From the NCBI GenBank assembly GCA_014904845.1, contig MU119249.1, positions 62,001 through 126,000 of the forward strand: 64,000 nt of DNA. The letters are read 5' to 3'. The notes under the pieces were generated by a model. That model was not told where the DNA came from. It worked only from the letters and a program-made list of their open reading frames with translations, and did not search any database. The position numbers and the translations under genes are program-made. How positions within the stretch are numbered: position 1 is the first letter of the stretch; every line of letters begins with the position of its first letter. This DNA comes from Acephala macrosclerotiorum. Taxonomy: Eukaryota > Ascomycota > Leotiomycetes > Helotiales > Mollisiaceae. Positions 33,816 to 44,069 of this stretch are shown here, one piece after another.

Positions 33816-34538
33816 TTAGTTCTCCTTGTCATAATCATTAATCGCCTTAACCTTCGGTGCCGAACTCGAGTTCTGCAACAAACATTAGCATTCACCCCAT
33901 TCCCTCTCCCTCCCACCGCTTCCCACCACCCATCCCTTCCCCTCTCCTCTCCTTTCAAAAGGTATGCACTCACAGGATCAAACCGATACCCCAACCACTC
34001 CCTAACCAACCTCCTCGCCAACTCCGCCCCAATAACCCTCTGTCCTAAACAAAGCACCTGGGCATCATTACTCAACACCGCTCTCTCAACTGAAAAACTA
34101 TCATGTGCCGTTACTGCCCTCACTCCTGTAACTTTATTCGCTGATATGGCTACTCCGAGGCCTGTGCCGCAGATTAGGAGGGCGCGGTCTGCTTCGCCTG
34201 GAGGGGGGAATTAGTTTGTGTTTGAGAGGGTTGAGGGAGGGTGAGTAGATGGATGTTTTGCAGGAGGAAAGGAGACTTGCCTGAGGCGATTAATTTTGCG
34301 GCGTCGACGGCGAAATGGGGATATGCGGTTTTGTCGCTGGAGGAGTGGGGACCCACATCATGGACGGAGGCGACGAGAGGGTGGGATTTTAGGTCAGCTG
34401 TGAGGAGGGTCTTATAGTCGTATCCAGCTATGGCGATGGTTAGCTGAGGGAAGGAGAGTACAAGACCGAAGAGGGATCGAAGAAAAGCTTACCATCATCG
34501 CCTCCAACCACGATCCTCAGCGGTTTCTGCTCAACCAT
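33816..34538 (-). CDS. RpiB/LacAB-family sugar-phosphate isomerase, EryI/EYI1-like
   Basis: Four exons (34538-34493, 34427-34281, 34197-33974, 33872-33816) encode about 157 residues, the usual size. Family hallmarks: IVVGGDDAGYDYK at the N-terminus, VHDVGPHS and [36 protein letters not shown] with the catalytic Cys of ICGTG, then [21 protein letters not shown] and [10 protein letters not shown]. RpiB-type enzymes interconvert aldose and ketose phosphates (ribose/ribulose-5-P). In erythritol catabolism the EryI/EYI1 branch converts D-erythrulose-4-P to D-erythrose-4-P. The N-terminal His of CDHxG in classic RpiB is Asp here (GDDAG). The second intron (34198-34280) has a GC donor. A short last exon ([12 protein letters not shown]) completes the C-terminal helix. 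It lies head-to-head with a TIM-family gene, which supports the erythritol-type role over a pentose-phosphate one. Confidence 0.88.
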
Positions 34539-35014
34539 CTTGTGTATTTGTGGAGATGCGGGATAGCGTGAACCGCAAATCTGCTTTGAAGTGAACAAGT
34601 GAACAAGTGAACAACGATGAGGTGATTTTCAAGAAAAGTCGTGAGATGGCAAAATGATGGATATTAACAGAAGACGAAAATTCGAAAGCAGCCGCATTAT
34701 TACAGCCCGTACGTTGGCTATGACTTTATTTGGCGTTTTCGTGTACCCCGCGGTAGCTGGTGGCAATGTCAAATTGAGCCAGAGCCGGAAGGCCGAAAGG
34801 GGGAAGCCGGTGGTGGGGGAGGGGAAGGTTGTCTGGGTTTTGGTGGAGCTGTGGAGCTTAGCTTTATATAATGCGTTCCTGGAGGCTCGCTCCGTGATTG
34901 AGCATCAAATGTGAGTCCAATTCCTGCAGATCGAGCTCTCTTGTCAAAGACCTACATGTAAGTTGCATCGAACTCTGGGGCATTGTGGAAGTGGCTGATG
35001 ACAATATAGCCAAA
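34539..35014. promoter_or_regulatory. shared promoter region of the RpiB-type/TIM-type pair
   Basis: These 476 bases lie between two divergent start codons, so the pair probably shares control elements. A short direct repeat GTGAACAAGTGAACAAGTGAAC occurs near 34592-34613, close to the RpiB-type start. Regulator unknown. Confidence 0.5.
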
Positions 35015-35761
35015 ATGTCAAGTTCATCCCCAGCGAAGAGGACTGTAGGGGTTTCACTCAAAATGTACTTCGACCTCGAGAAGACGGCAGAATACATAAG
35101 AGCCTGTGCTCCTCTCGCTCCTCATGCATTGTCACACAGTGTCGACATCTTTGTCGTTCCAGACTTTCTATCCCTCACAGCTGCAAGCACTGTACTCCGC
35201 CTCGAAGCCCCAACCATCAGACTTGGAGCTCAAGACTGCTTCTGGGAAGACAATGGCGCATACACCGGAGAAGTATCGCCTGTCGTTCTGAAGAGTATCG
35301 GCTGCTCGCTGGTCGAGCTGGGCCACGCAGAGAGAAGGCGACTATTTGGAGAAACCGACGAGCAAGTCGCTAAAAAAGCTCGAGCAGCCGTCCGAAACGG
35401 AATGACTCCTCTGATCTGTATAGGAGAAAAGAACAAGGGAACCGTAGAAGAAGCAGTGGAAGAGTGTCGGCCGCAGATTGAGTCCATACTGGGCGTTACG
35501 GATGAAGAGATCATCTTTGCCTATGAGCCCGTCTGGGCGATTGGACAACCCAAACCAGCATCCGCGGAGTACGTGGTCAGTGTTACGAAGGAATTGAGGA
35601 GACTTTGCGGGCAGAGGCCAGTGCGTTTCTTGTATGGGGGATCTGCCGGACCCGGGACTTTCGATGCGATGCGAGAGGGCGTTGATGGGTTGTTTCTGGG
35701 TCGTTTCGCACATGATATTAAGAACTTCTATGAGGTTATCCGCGAAGTGGGAGCTTCGTAG
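35015..35761 (+). CDS. triosephosphate isomerase-family protein, EryH/EYI2-like
   Basis: One exon of 248 residues, full TIM-barrel length. Catalytic residues are conserved: Lys16 (SLKMYF), His104 (ELGHAERR) and Glu171 (AYEPVWAIGQ), plus the phosphate-binding ends LYGGSAGP and FLGRFAHD. The invariant Asn-Trp before the catalytic Lys of glycolytic TIM (NWKMN) is Ser-Leu, and overall divergence from the housekeeping enzyme is large, so this is probably not the glycolytic isomerase. In bacterial erythritol catabolism the TIM paralogue EryH (TpiA2) isomerises L-erythrulose-1-P to D-erythrulose-4-P, followed by RpiB-type EryI; Yarrowia has the same pair as EYI2/EYI1. The start at 35015 is the first ATG of this frame; the frame is open further upstream but lacks ATG. 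Confidence 0.88.
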   Translation: MSSSSPAKRTVGVSLKMYFDLEKTAEYIRACAPLAPHALSHSVDIFVVPDFLSLTAASTVLRLEAPTIRLGAQDCFWEDNGAYTGEVSPVVLKSIGCSLVELGHAERRRLFGETDEQVAKKARAAVRNGMTPLICIGEKNKGTVEEAVEECRPQIESILGVTDEEIIFAYEPVWAIGQPKPASAEYVVSVTKELRRLCGQRPVRFLYGGSAGPGTFDAMREGVDGLFLGRFAHDIKNFYEVIREVGAS

Positions 35762-36414
35762 ATGAGGAGCGGCCGATGGAGAAATATGACCTGTATCAAC
35801 CATGCTTCTGCAGAGAAAGACAGCATGGTTCCTGGTGCCACCACGTGCTTTCTTCTCTCTCTTTTGTCCGTATGGTCTCAGGAACGAATTCGATGATGAG
35901 CACAGGGCATCTCGGTCGCCGACGCTTGCAGTAATTTGACTCGTTTTGCTGATGGCGTTGGATGACGGCCATTAGGAACTTCCGGTTGCCAACGGTCTGC
36001 GAATGCATGAGCCAATGAACAGCCTTCCCGAGCATGCATAAGACCCACTTAAAGCTATCAAAATGCAGCTTCACCAGAGATCTTCCTCTCAGCATCAACA
36101 GGCATGCAAGTGCAAGGCCAAAGCAACGCGTCCGACCGGGCTCTAGTATTAGATCAGGATCATAAGGAACGACTCGCACTCGCTGCTTCCTTCGCTTTGC
36201 GAGGATCAGGTTAGGCCCAGCCTGCTCCAATTGCTCCTACTGGCACAGTCACGGAGCTCCGACATGACACTCCGCTCAATTTCTTTTTAAACTTGTTTCC
36301 CTAACATGTGATGAGACCAGAGACTTCATAAGCTCGCATTTCAGCTGTTTCTGCCTTTCAATCGTCCTCTTTCCTGCTTCAGTCTCTCCCCAACTCCAAT
36401 TCCTCCACTCCGAG
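35762..36414. other. intergenic
   Basis: 3' side of the TIM-family gene and promoter of the oxidoreductase gene. No gene seen. Confidence 0.5.
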
Positions 36415-37898
36415 ATGACAAAGACAATTGTAATCCTAGGTGCATCATATGCAGGCCTAGCCATTGCTCACAAGTATGAAGATCTGAATTGTAGTGATGG
36501 ATGCTTCTTCTGACAAAACTTCCAGGCTTCTGAAGCACACCCTGAAGAAAGTAAAGGAAGAGACCAAAGTTGTAGTGGTATCGCCCACAACCCATCAATA
36601 TTGGAATCTTGCTTCAGTCAGAGCCATTGTCCCAGGTCAAATCCCAGATGAGAAACTCTTCTCAAGCATACCCGATGGACTTGCCCAATACAAAGACTCG
36701 GCACAATTCATTCACGGCACTGCAACCGGTCTTGGTGAGTCCAATTTCTCCATTTCTCAAGAGCTAGACTTCAGCCCAAGCATGATTCTGGACAAACACA
36801 TACTAACCCGTTTGGTAGACATCTCCAGCAAAACCGTCCTCATCAAAACATCCTCAGGCGAAGAACAAAAACAACCCTACGACATCCTAATCATCACCAC
36901 CGGCTGCCGAACCATCGACTCCTTCGCCCCCTGGAAGTCCTCTCCCAACGGCTACGAAGCAACAAAGGATGCATTGCATAAAATACAAGAAGAAGTGAAA
37001 GCTGCAAATACGATCGTGGTAGGGGGTGCTGGACCAACTGGTGTTGAGACAGCGGCGGAGTTGGGGTTTGAATTTGGGAAGGGGAAGGAAGTTACTCTCG
37101 TACGTATCTCTATGCGTTTGAGGGGATTGAGGAGAGGCTGATTAAGGTTGGCGGTGAAGATAACAGCAGGCTCCCAACTCCTAACAGGCGTCCCACCCTC
37201 CGTAGCATCATTCGCGGAAAACGAACTCAAGAAACTGCACGTCTCCGTCCTCAAAGAAGTCAAAATAACTTCATCCCTCACCTTAGCCAACAAAACCGAA
37301 CTCACTCTCAGCAACGGCGAGAAAATGCTAGTGGATTTGTACCTTCCTACTATTGGTGTTATTCCGAATAGCGAGTTCATACCCAAGGAGTTGAAGGACG
37401 AGAAAGGGTTTGTATGCGTGGATCAATACTTGAAAGTAAAAGGAGCAGAAGACGTATGGGCTGCAGGCGACATCACCGACTGCCAACCTGCTCAGGTTAT
37501 CTATTGTGAGAAGCAGGCTGAGGCATTGAGTAAGAATTTGGATTTGGTTCTGAGTGGGAAAGAGCCTCTTCTTTACAAGGCTGATGGCGCTCGTATGTCC
37601 TCTTGATGTTGTCACAGATTGGGTGATAAACTGACCTCGATGTAGCAATCATGGGTGTCTCGCTCGGGAGAAGTAGAGCAACAGGGAGATTTGGGAATAT
37701 GAAGATGCCCAGCTTGGTCATCTGGTTTGTCAGTAAGTGTTCCCCAAGATATCATTACCTTTCGAGCAAGAGATGTTGAGTTTGGCTTTGAAACTGGGAA
37801 GCACTTGATCGATGAAGGTGGATGCTGACAATGATGCAGAAGGACGCACTCTCGGAGTTCAGAAACTGCCTGGCTTGGTTTCTGGTAGCTCTTTCTAG
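36415..37898 (+). CDS. AIF/AMID-like FAD-dependent NAD(P)H oxidoreductase
   Basis: Six exons (36415-36473, 36526-36734, 36819-37099, 37160-37592, 37646-37732, 37840-37898) encode about 375 residues, typical for fungal AMID/FSP1-type proteins. The first Rossmann fold opens the protein (TIVILGASYAGLAIAHK, FAD binding). PYDILIITTGCRT precedes the second Rossmann motif (NTIVVGGAGPTGVETAAEL, NAD(P)H binding), and VWAAGDITDC is the late FAD-contact motif. Such enzymes reduce quinones or act as alternative NADH oxidases on mitochondrial or lipid-droplet membranes. There is no clear N-terminal targeting sequence. The gene is cut into many small exons, and the acceptor of intron 3 (GGTGAAG at 37159) is the one that restores L-ITAGSQLLTGVPP. 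Substrate cannot be assigned. Confidence 0.87.
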
Positions 37899-38370
37899 GT
37901 TGAATGATCCGTCGCATGGAATGGTATGATCGGGGAGCACGCAGTATTGGAAGAAGCCTTAAGAGAGGAGACGAGGGACTGAGAGTCGGCATGAACCGAG
38001 TTGGTTTTGGACGGAGTCATAGCCTGAATTTCAATGCTTGGTTTGGTGTGGTGGACTATACCCTATCTCCAACTCGGAGTTCAGCATCGGGGCAAGAATT
38101 CTTGCATCAATATCAATAGCAACAATAGTAACGAAAGGAAACTCCTTGGAACTCTGCCTTACCATGATCCAATTATTGACTCATCCGTACTCTCTCTTTC
38201 TCTCTGTGCCCGTCCCCACATCCATAAACTCTCAAACAAAGCTGAGAATCGAGAGAAGGGACTGCAGGCGCAAACGAAAGTTAGGCCATTAATGAATCGT
38301 ATTGCCAGAGATCAAGAATGTAAAACTAGAATAACTAGCTCGAGCTTGAATATTAGGACCACAAGCGTCG

Positions 38371-39209
38371 CAGGCCCCTAACCAAAGCCTTAGGAAACCA
38401 CCCGTAGGGGCACCGCTCCTACACGATTAGGTTACCTAAAAGGGAAACTTGATAGGGTGGGCCAAGCTTAGACCACTTACAAAAGAGTAAGCGCGGGAGA
38501 TTTATAACAAGGGGGACTGAAAGCATACGGTGGTACAGCGGTTAAGTATTCATACAGCGCTAGTAGGGGTCTGAACTTTGCCCCCTTGCATCACAATCAC
38601 AACGCATCTCCAAAACATAAAAATCAGATAAGCGTATAGTGCTCTACTTAGGGATTATTTCGCTGTTTCAATAAAGCTTTTTTGTTAAGTATAGCAAAAG
38701 TTATAACGTATTAAAATCACATGTGGCGTTCGGACCCCTGTTTATTGTATAAATACTTGACCGCTGGACCACCGTAGACTTGAAGCTTACGGACTTAATT
38801 AAAGCTCAGGGACCTAATAAACTTACGGGTAGATATATGACAGCGTTAGGTTTTAAAGTTTATTGTACTACGTAATGCGATCTACACTCTCATCTTACCC
38901 CCACGCTTTCTCACACTCCCAGCTTCCCCCCAACTCTCTCACCATCCCAATTTTTTTATAATTTCTCGATGCTTAACTAAGTGCAGATAGTATCTTACCC
39001 ATTGTAAGTTAACAAAGGCCGTAAAAAGGGAAAAAAAGAGGAGGAGGGGAGAAAAGAAGAGACTCACTTTATGTGATATAAAGGAGGAAAGAAGAGAAAA
39101 AGACTTGCCCTGCAAACCTTGCGTTCAGACCTTTCGGGGCTACTATTTGATCGGAAAATTGTGGCCATAGGAGCAGTGCTCCTACGGGTGGTTTTTTAGG
39201 GAGGCCTGA
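38371..39209. mobile_element. non-autonomous inverted-repeat element with tRNA-promoter-like arms
   Basis: The ends are inverted copies: AACCACCCGTAGG-GGCACCGCTCCTA at 38396-38421 against AACCACCCGTAGG-AGCACTGCTCCTA read on the minus strand at 39192-39167, preceded on both sides by CAGGCC and a T/A-rich TAGG/CTAA stretch. Each end is itself a hairpin (GTAGGRGC, three bases, then GCTCCTA). Inside is a second inverted pair (38526-38580 and 38726-38780). No transposase frame is present, so it would be a MITE-like or fold-back element, or two tail-to-tail SINE-like copies. A target-site duplication could not be identified. Confidence 0.6.
38526..38780. repeat. inner inverted repeat resembling RNA polymerase III promoter boxes
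   Basis: Plus strand 38526 onward reads TACGGTGGTACAGCGGTTAAG then ends AGGGGTCTGAAC. The minus strand from about 38778 reads CTACGGTGGTCCAGCGGTCAAG then AGGGGTCCGAAC. TGGTACAGCGG fits the tRNA A box (TRGYNNARYGG) and GGTCTGAAC/GGTCCGAAC resembles the B box (GGTTCGANNCC) at a suitable spacing. A complete cloverleaf is not formed, so this is tRNA-like sequence, not a tRNA gene. Confidence 0.5.
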
Positions 39210-39482
39210 CCAAGACACTAAGGTGACGATCTGGCCAATATTTAAACCAGAAATCTTCAACGAAGCAATTTCACACTCAGTATCGCAGAGCCGAGAATGG
39301 TGAAGCTGTCATTCGAGGCCATACTAAGAGACAGCAGAAACTTAGTCTTCAATTTTCTTGCTGGGATCACGGCACGCCATAGGATGCATGTGCAAGGCTC
39401 TCTGCCATACCGAAGGATCATGATTTTTGTCAGTGTCAAGTTTTTGAATTCCTGTCAATGATCTTAACGCGGCTGTTATGAG

Positions 39483-40475
39483 ATGAATCCTAGTCGTCTG
39501 AATGCATATCTGGATTCTTTAAACATTCAACTTTTCGCTGATATGCAAATCCCTGTCAATGACTGTCAACAACCCTTACATCGTCATCCACGGCCACAAA
39601 TACAAAACGAAGCAAGGTATCCAACATGCAAACAACCCAGAAACAAGCAGAAAAAGAGAGGAGGGTAGGAGCGAAAACATTCCTCCCAGTTACAAACACC
39701 ACTCTACTCGCTAAGTCTCGGAGAGAGCTTGGGAAATTGGGGATCGTGCCTGAAGCCTTGATTAATCGCCTTCTGTGGGCGTGGAGAGGGCATTTATATG
39801 AATCTAAATTGGGCAGGAAAGGTAAGGGTGGTGAAGGTGGGGTGTATGATTGAGGGGGATGGGGATTGAGGGGGGAGGGAGGGAGGGTATAAAAACAACC
39901 AAACGTAGATCGTAGAACAGTTCAACGATGAGGAAATCGATGACGATACCTCTATACGGTGCTCGAGAAAGTTGAGAAGGGGTTTAAGGAGAAGTTGAAT
40001 CTAGCTATTCATAGAGTCGGTACCTCGTACCAATCTGCTTGCCCGCTCGTCTTTGGCAAGTTGATGTGCTGTCCTTAGCTTTAGATAGCTGCCAAGGAAT
40101 ATGGAGGGTTGTTGACAGTTTGGAATTCTATCGTCTGAGCATATTTGCAGATTCGTTGTTATCGATAGCTTTTCGCTGATCTTGCACATTGAGATGCTCT
40201 CCAACGACTGTCAACAATCCACACATTACTAACGACTTTTTAGATAATAAAACATTCAACAATCAAAGTTAGTCTAGCCATGACTAGAGAACAAACGAAA
40301 AGTGAAAGGTAAAAGTGCAAGGTCAGTTGTAGCCGCCTAGTGACGAAGAAGAAAGGGAACATTCCGCATCCTGTAGTCATCTCGGATTGCGTCCTTGGTT
40401 CGATTGGTGGGGAGATGTAGAGTTGATGAGAGGTATTTATACTTGCGATTTGGGGGCGAGGAAGGCCATGTAGCA
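39483..40475. repeat. two diverged direct repeats about 640 bases apart
   Basis: Segments at about 39483-39835 and 40125-40475 share CGTCTGA..GCATAT, then GATTC, then CTTTTCGCTGAT, then AA/GACTGTCAACAA with CC.ACA following, then A-rich sequence with AACATTCC, CTCGGA and finally GAGGgCATTTATA/GAGGTATTTATA followed by GGG. The first 110 bases match best. Read on the minus strand each copy has a TATAAAT-like box in its right part. Confidence 0.55.
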
Positions 40476-40604
40476 ACCAAGAATGTATCGACCCATGCAA
40501 AATGGAAGTTGGGGTGAGGACTTCTCAAGGGGGTTGTGTGATGAGAAGAGGAGGAACAATTGTCTTGGAATACATTTTGAACATTAAACATTCCTTTCTC
40601 GGGG

Positions 40605-40632
40605 AAAAAAAAAAAAAAAAAAAAAAAAAAAA
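40605..40632. repeat. poly(A) tract of 28 bases
   Basis: An uninterrupted run of A, followed by GAAAAGGG. It could be a slippage tract or the tail of a retroposed sequence. No target-site duplication was recognised. Confidence 0.6.
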
Positions 40633-43600
40633 GAAAAGGGCTGAGAACCTCCAAAGTCTCTCAAGCAATGAAAGGACATTTATTTCAGCACTTGCTTCTC
40701 ACTTTGAATTCTCAAATTCCAATTCCCGAGTTGAAACTTAGCAACAGCATCTTGCTCTCTATGGGAATCAAACATCAGTCCTCCTTCCGCGGACTTCCCA
40801 AACTCTTCATGTCCTGAGAATGACTGTAAGTGATCGAGGCATGCCGTACCACCCTTTACAGCATAGCTGTCTCGGCAACCGGGTACTCGCAACCGAAGAA
40901 TGGGCCGCTGACAGGGGCACGAGTTGCATTTCTCCTGCACTTGCTTGCATGTGGCGACCTCGAGGCTTGTTGCAGAGCTTGTGCGTAGTTAGTTAGTCCT
41001 TGCTGATTGTCGAGGTGTGAACTCTCCACTGTCGTGCGGTTGTACGCGAGAGTGTGCTAGTGATCTTACCTAAAAATGAGGCAGGGTTCTGGAGTATGCT
41101 GTGGTTTGGAAGCGGGTCCTTGGTTCTGCGAGATGATGTGATGAGGAGCTGGATCGAAGGCTGCAGGAGCGGCACTGAGGGTCTAAGAGCGGTTCTTGCA
41201 GGAACGGAACGGCATGACTTGCATAAATCATGGCTTGCAGGGGATCGATGCAGAAGGCAGGAGGAAGATGGGATGACGCCGTGGAGGTTGTGACGAGTGG
41301 GCCGCAGGAGAATGATGCAGGAATGAGGGGAAAATATGGGATGATGTGGTGGATATTAAGGAAGTCGTGACCCCGTGCATGTGATGATCATACAGATGTC
41401 AGGAGTTAAGATGATCTGGCTTTGAAGGGGTTTTGGTGGCTTCTGGTCTGGGCTCTTGTTAGCTGTTGTTTGAGTGAAGGCGTGAGAGGCTGAAAGTTGA
41501 TATTCTCGACGGGGACGAGTCGTGGCATTGAGTAGGCACTCGGCACGAGTCCCCTTTTCCCTCTCCTAGCTCCCCGTCTCTGTCGCTGAGAAATGAGCAA
41601 TCACTTGCCAGAGGCAAAGACAACGCAGTTGCCATGCTGCACTTCTCCGATGGACTCGGCAGAAGTCTCCGAGGAACCAAGGCCTATTCGTACCACCCAC
41701 CTCGGACTTTGCTGCCGAGATACAGGAAAGGTGCGTTGTGTCGAGATCATGCCTATTGTCAAACCTTCTCCTAGGCTATCCGCAGGACCGGATGGTCACT
41801 CGTCAGACCTGAAAACGTTGTGCCTCGTGCTGTGCATGCTCGTACAATCCCTGCGACACAAAACTGACATCCGCAAACAACTCCATAGCCTCCTCACAGA
41901 GCCTACTCCTTTTATAACCATATAAAGGAGACTCACGAAAGGGGCTCGGATCTAGACGATGTTCGCTTCGGGGGCGGTGAGTAGCCGAGGAGGACGAAGT
42001 CAAAATCGGTTTCGAACGATGCGGAGGAAGTAGTGAATCGTCCGCGACGAGCAAGAACAAATCGATATTCTGTTTATCACCGGAAGTAGCCGAAATCCCA
42101 ACGGTGTCCTGCTGCCAGCAGCCGAGAATGAGGCTGGCCACAGCCGAATGCAATGCTAGTCAATCTCACTTTGGCAATGAGCAGCATCGAAAATGCAAGT
42201 CTCCTTGAGAATGTAGAACGGATGAAGGGATTGTTGAGGCGGTTCCGTTTGCTTGCAGCAAGATTCAAGGACACGACGTCTTTGCATGTGTGACCATATT
42301 CTTTGAGCCTTGAAAATTTTGACCAGTAGCATGCCTGAACATTTAAAGTTTACCAGATGCAAGAGTGGTGGTGGAGCCACAAAGGATGCACGGTCTGTTT
42401 TTCAGACTTGGCGATGAAGAACTCGATGTCAACCCCCACTTGGAGCTGTCATTTCGGTGAAGCTCTTGGTAGCACCCTGAGCGACAATACAGGATCCTAT
42501 GCATCGCACCACAACCAATAAACAGCAACACTCAAACGAAATGCTTATCTGAAATCTGCAGCAGCTCCAGATTGATCCTCGTGATGACGATTAGAGTAGA
42601 AAGATTCGGCCTCGAGAGTAATTCAAATTGTGGGCATAGAGATGTAACAAACGGCCAAAAACATGAAAGCCACATTACAACGTAGTTCGCCGACCCTCAG
42701 CTAGTATATCTAACTCCCCCACCGCTCTGTCTACTTCTAGAGATAAGACCCGAATCCATGGTTCCACTAAGACCAGTGCATTCATCTATGGACATCTGGC
42801 GGCAGCTATTCTGGTCGGCATCAGGCTGACACAGCGTCCATGTAACCAGCAAGTGAAACTCCTCCCACGAGCGTAACCATCAAAATTGTCGTGTTGGCTC
42901 GACGTCCCGTCCCGCGAGCACAGCAAGGAATGCAGTTGCAGTATCACGTGTAATGCACTATCTCGCGTCTCTCTTTGGGTGATTGATGCTGGTCAGATCT
43001 CTGGTCGCTAATCCAAACTGGGCCCCTGGCAGCACTGGATGAACCATGCCTGTGGCCATGGATACTGTACGGAATAGGTGCCGTGGCCCGTACGTTGCCT
43101 ATGACCAATTGTAGTGAAGCATAGAAACAGAGCCGAGAGGACTCATTGGCAGTGAGTCTCCGATCGGCAAATACGAGCAGGGAAGGCTGTGGTGTGCTGA
43201 GATGTGGCGCTGGGGGCTCCGTACCTAGGTATGTTCTGCAGAGGACACTCGAAGGCTGCAACCTTCAAGCATCAACGATATACTCGCAACGCGACGGAAC
43301 AATGGCGCCTCGTGGATAAGGAGCAGCCAGAGGCACGCTTTAAGCATGTGCGGGGGGTTCTGGTGGTTCGAGTGCTCCCAGTAGTCACTCTATCGTGATC
43401 AACTCAGCCCTGAACGACTCGCGGGACTGGCGATGGCGGTTGTGCGAGAAACGTTACATGGTGAGATCGGCAAGGTCGTCGTACAGGAGCCAGCGCTGGG
43501 GTTGAGAGAGGTCTGCTGTCGTCCACTCAGCATGTCTAACCGCACCCAAGGGACCCCTCGAAATAATCCTTTCAATCCCTTTCAACCCATTTCCGTCGCC

Positions 43601-44069
43601 AACTCACCACCCCTCCCTTGCTGCTGCATGTCGATGTGCGGAGAAGGCCCGTTTAGTGGGAAACCGTTATCTGTGGAACTGCTACCCTGGCGTGGAGCTA
43701 CTGCAGAGCTGCACTGCATCCCGAGCTCACGTGTGGCTTGATATATACTTCTCCCTGGGCCCGTTCCGTGATCTTTATTTTTACATCGACTGCACTGCTT
43801 GTGTTGGACTTGCACTGGGGAAAGCGGCTGCTCAAGCGAATAGCCTCAACTTCAGTCGATTATCGGTACAAAGTTTCGTTAGCGTGGCCCACCTCGCCAA
43901 CCGATTCTCGTCGGCCATAAATTCCAAGATCGTTTCTGCCGGCAGAATTCCCAATCGATAACTCGACACCTTTTTTGACAATTCTTTCCGCGTCAACAGA
44001 ATCGATTCTGCCTTCACTTACGCCTGTCGCACGTCACAAGCAAGTCAATCCTCCGAGAAGTCATTCGCA

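Larger units (their letters stand above)
37899..44069. other. 6.2-kb gene-poor island
   Basis: No convincing protein gene on either strand. It contains an inverted-repeat element (38371-39209), a pair of diverged direct repeats (39483-39835 and 40125-40475) and a 28-base poly(A) tract (40605-40632), described separately. From 40700 to 43900 only short, motif-free frames occur. The last 150 bases are probably the leader of the UNC93-like gene. Confidence 0.6.

Noticed and set aside
33797..33971. Reading of the RpiB-type protein straight through to 33797
   Set aside because: After YRFDP the unspliced frame becomes low-complexity and unlike the family. GTGAGT at 33973 and TTGCAG before 33872 restore a normal RpiB C-terminus.
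34898..35014. N-terminal extension of the TIM-type protein to 34898
   Set aside because: The upstream start would be TTG and the added residues are unlike TIM proteins. The ATG at 35015 gives the standard length.
38526..38595. A tRNA gene
   Set aside because: A- and B-box-like motifs are present, but no acceptor stem, anticodon arm or complete T arm can be formed.
41593..41925. ATG-initiated frame of 110 codons
   Set aside because: No recognisable domain, odd composition and no supporting neighbours or splice structure.
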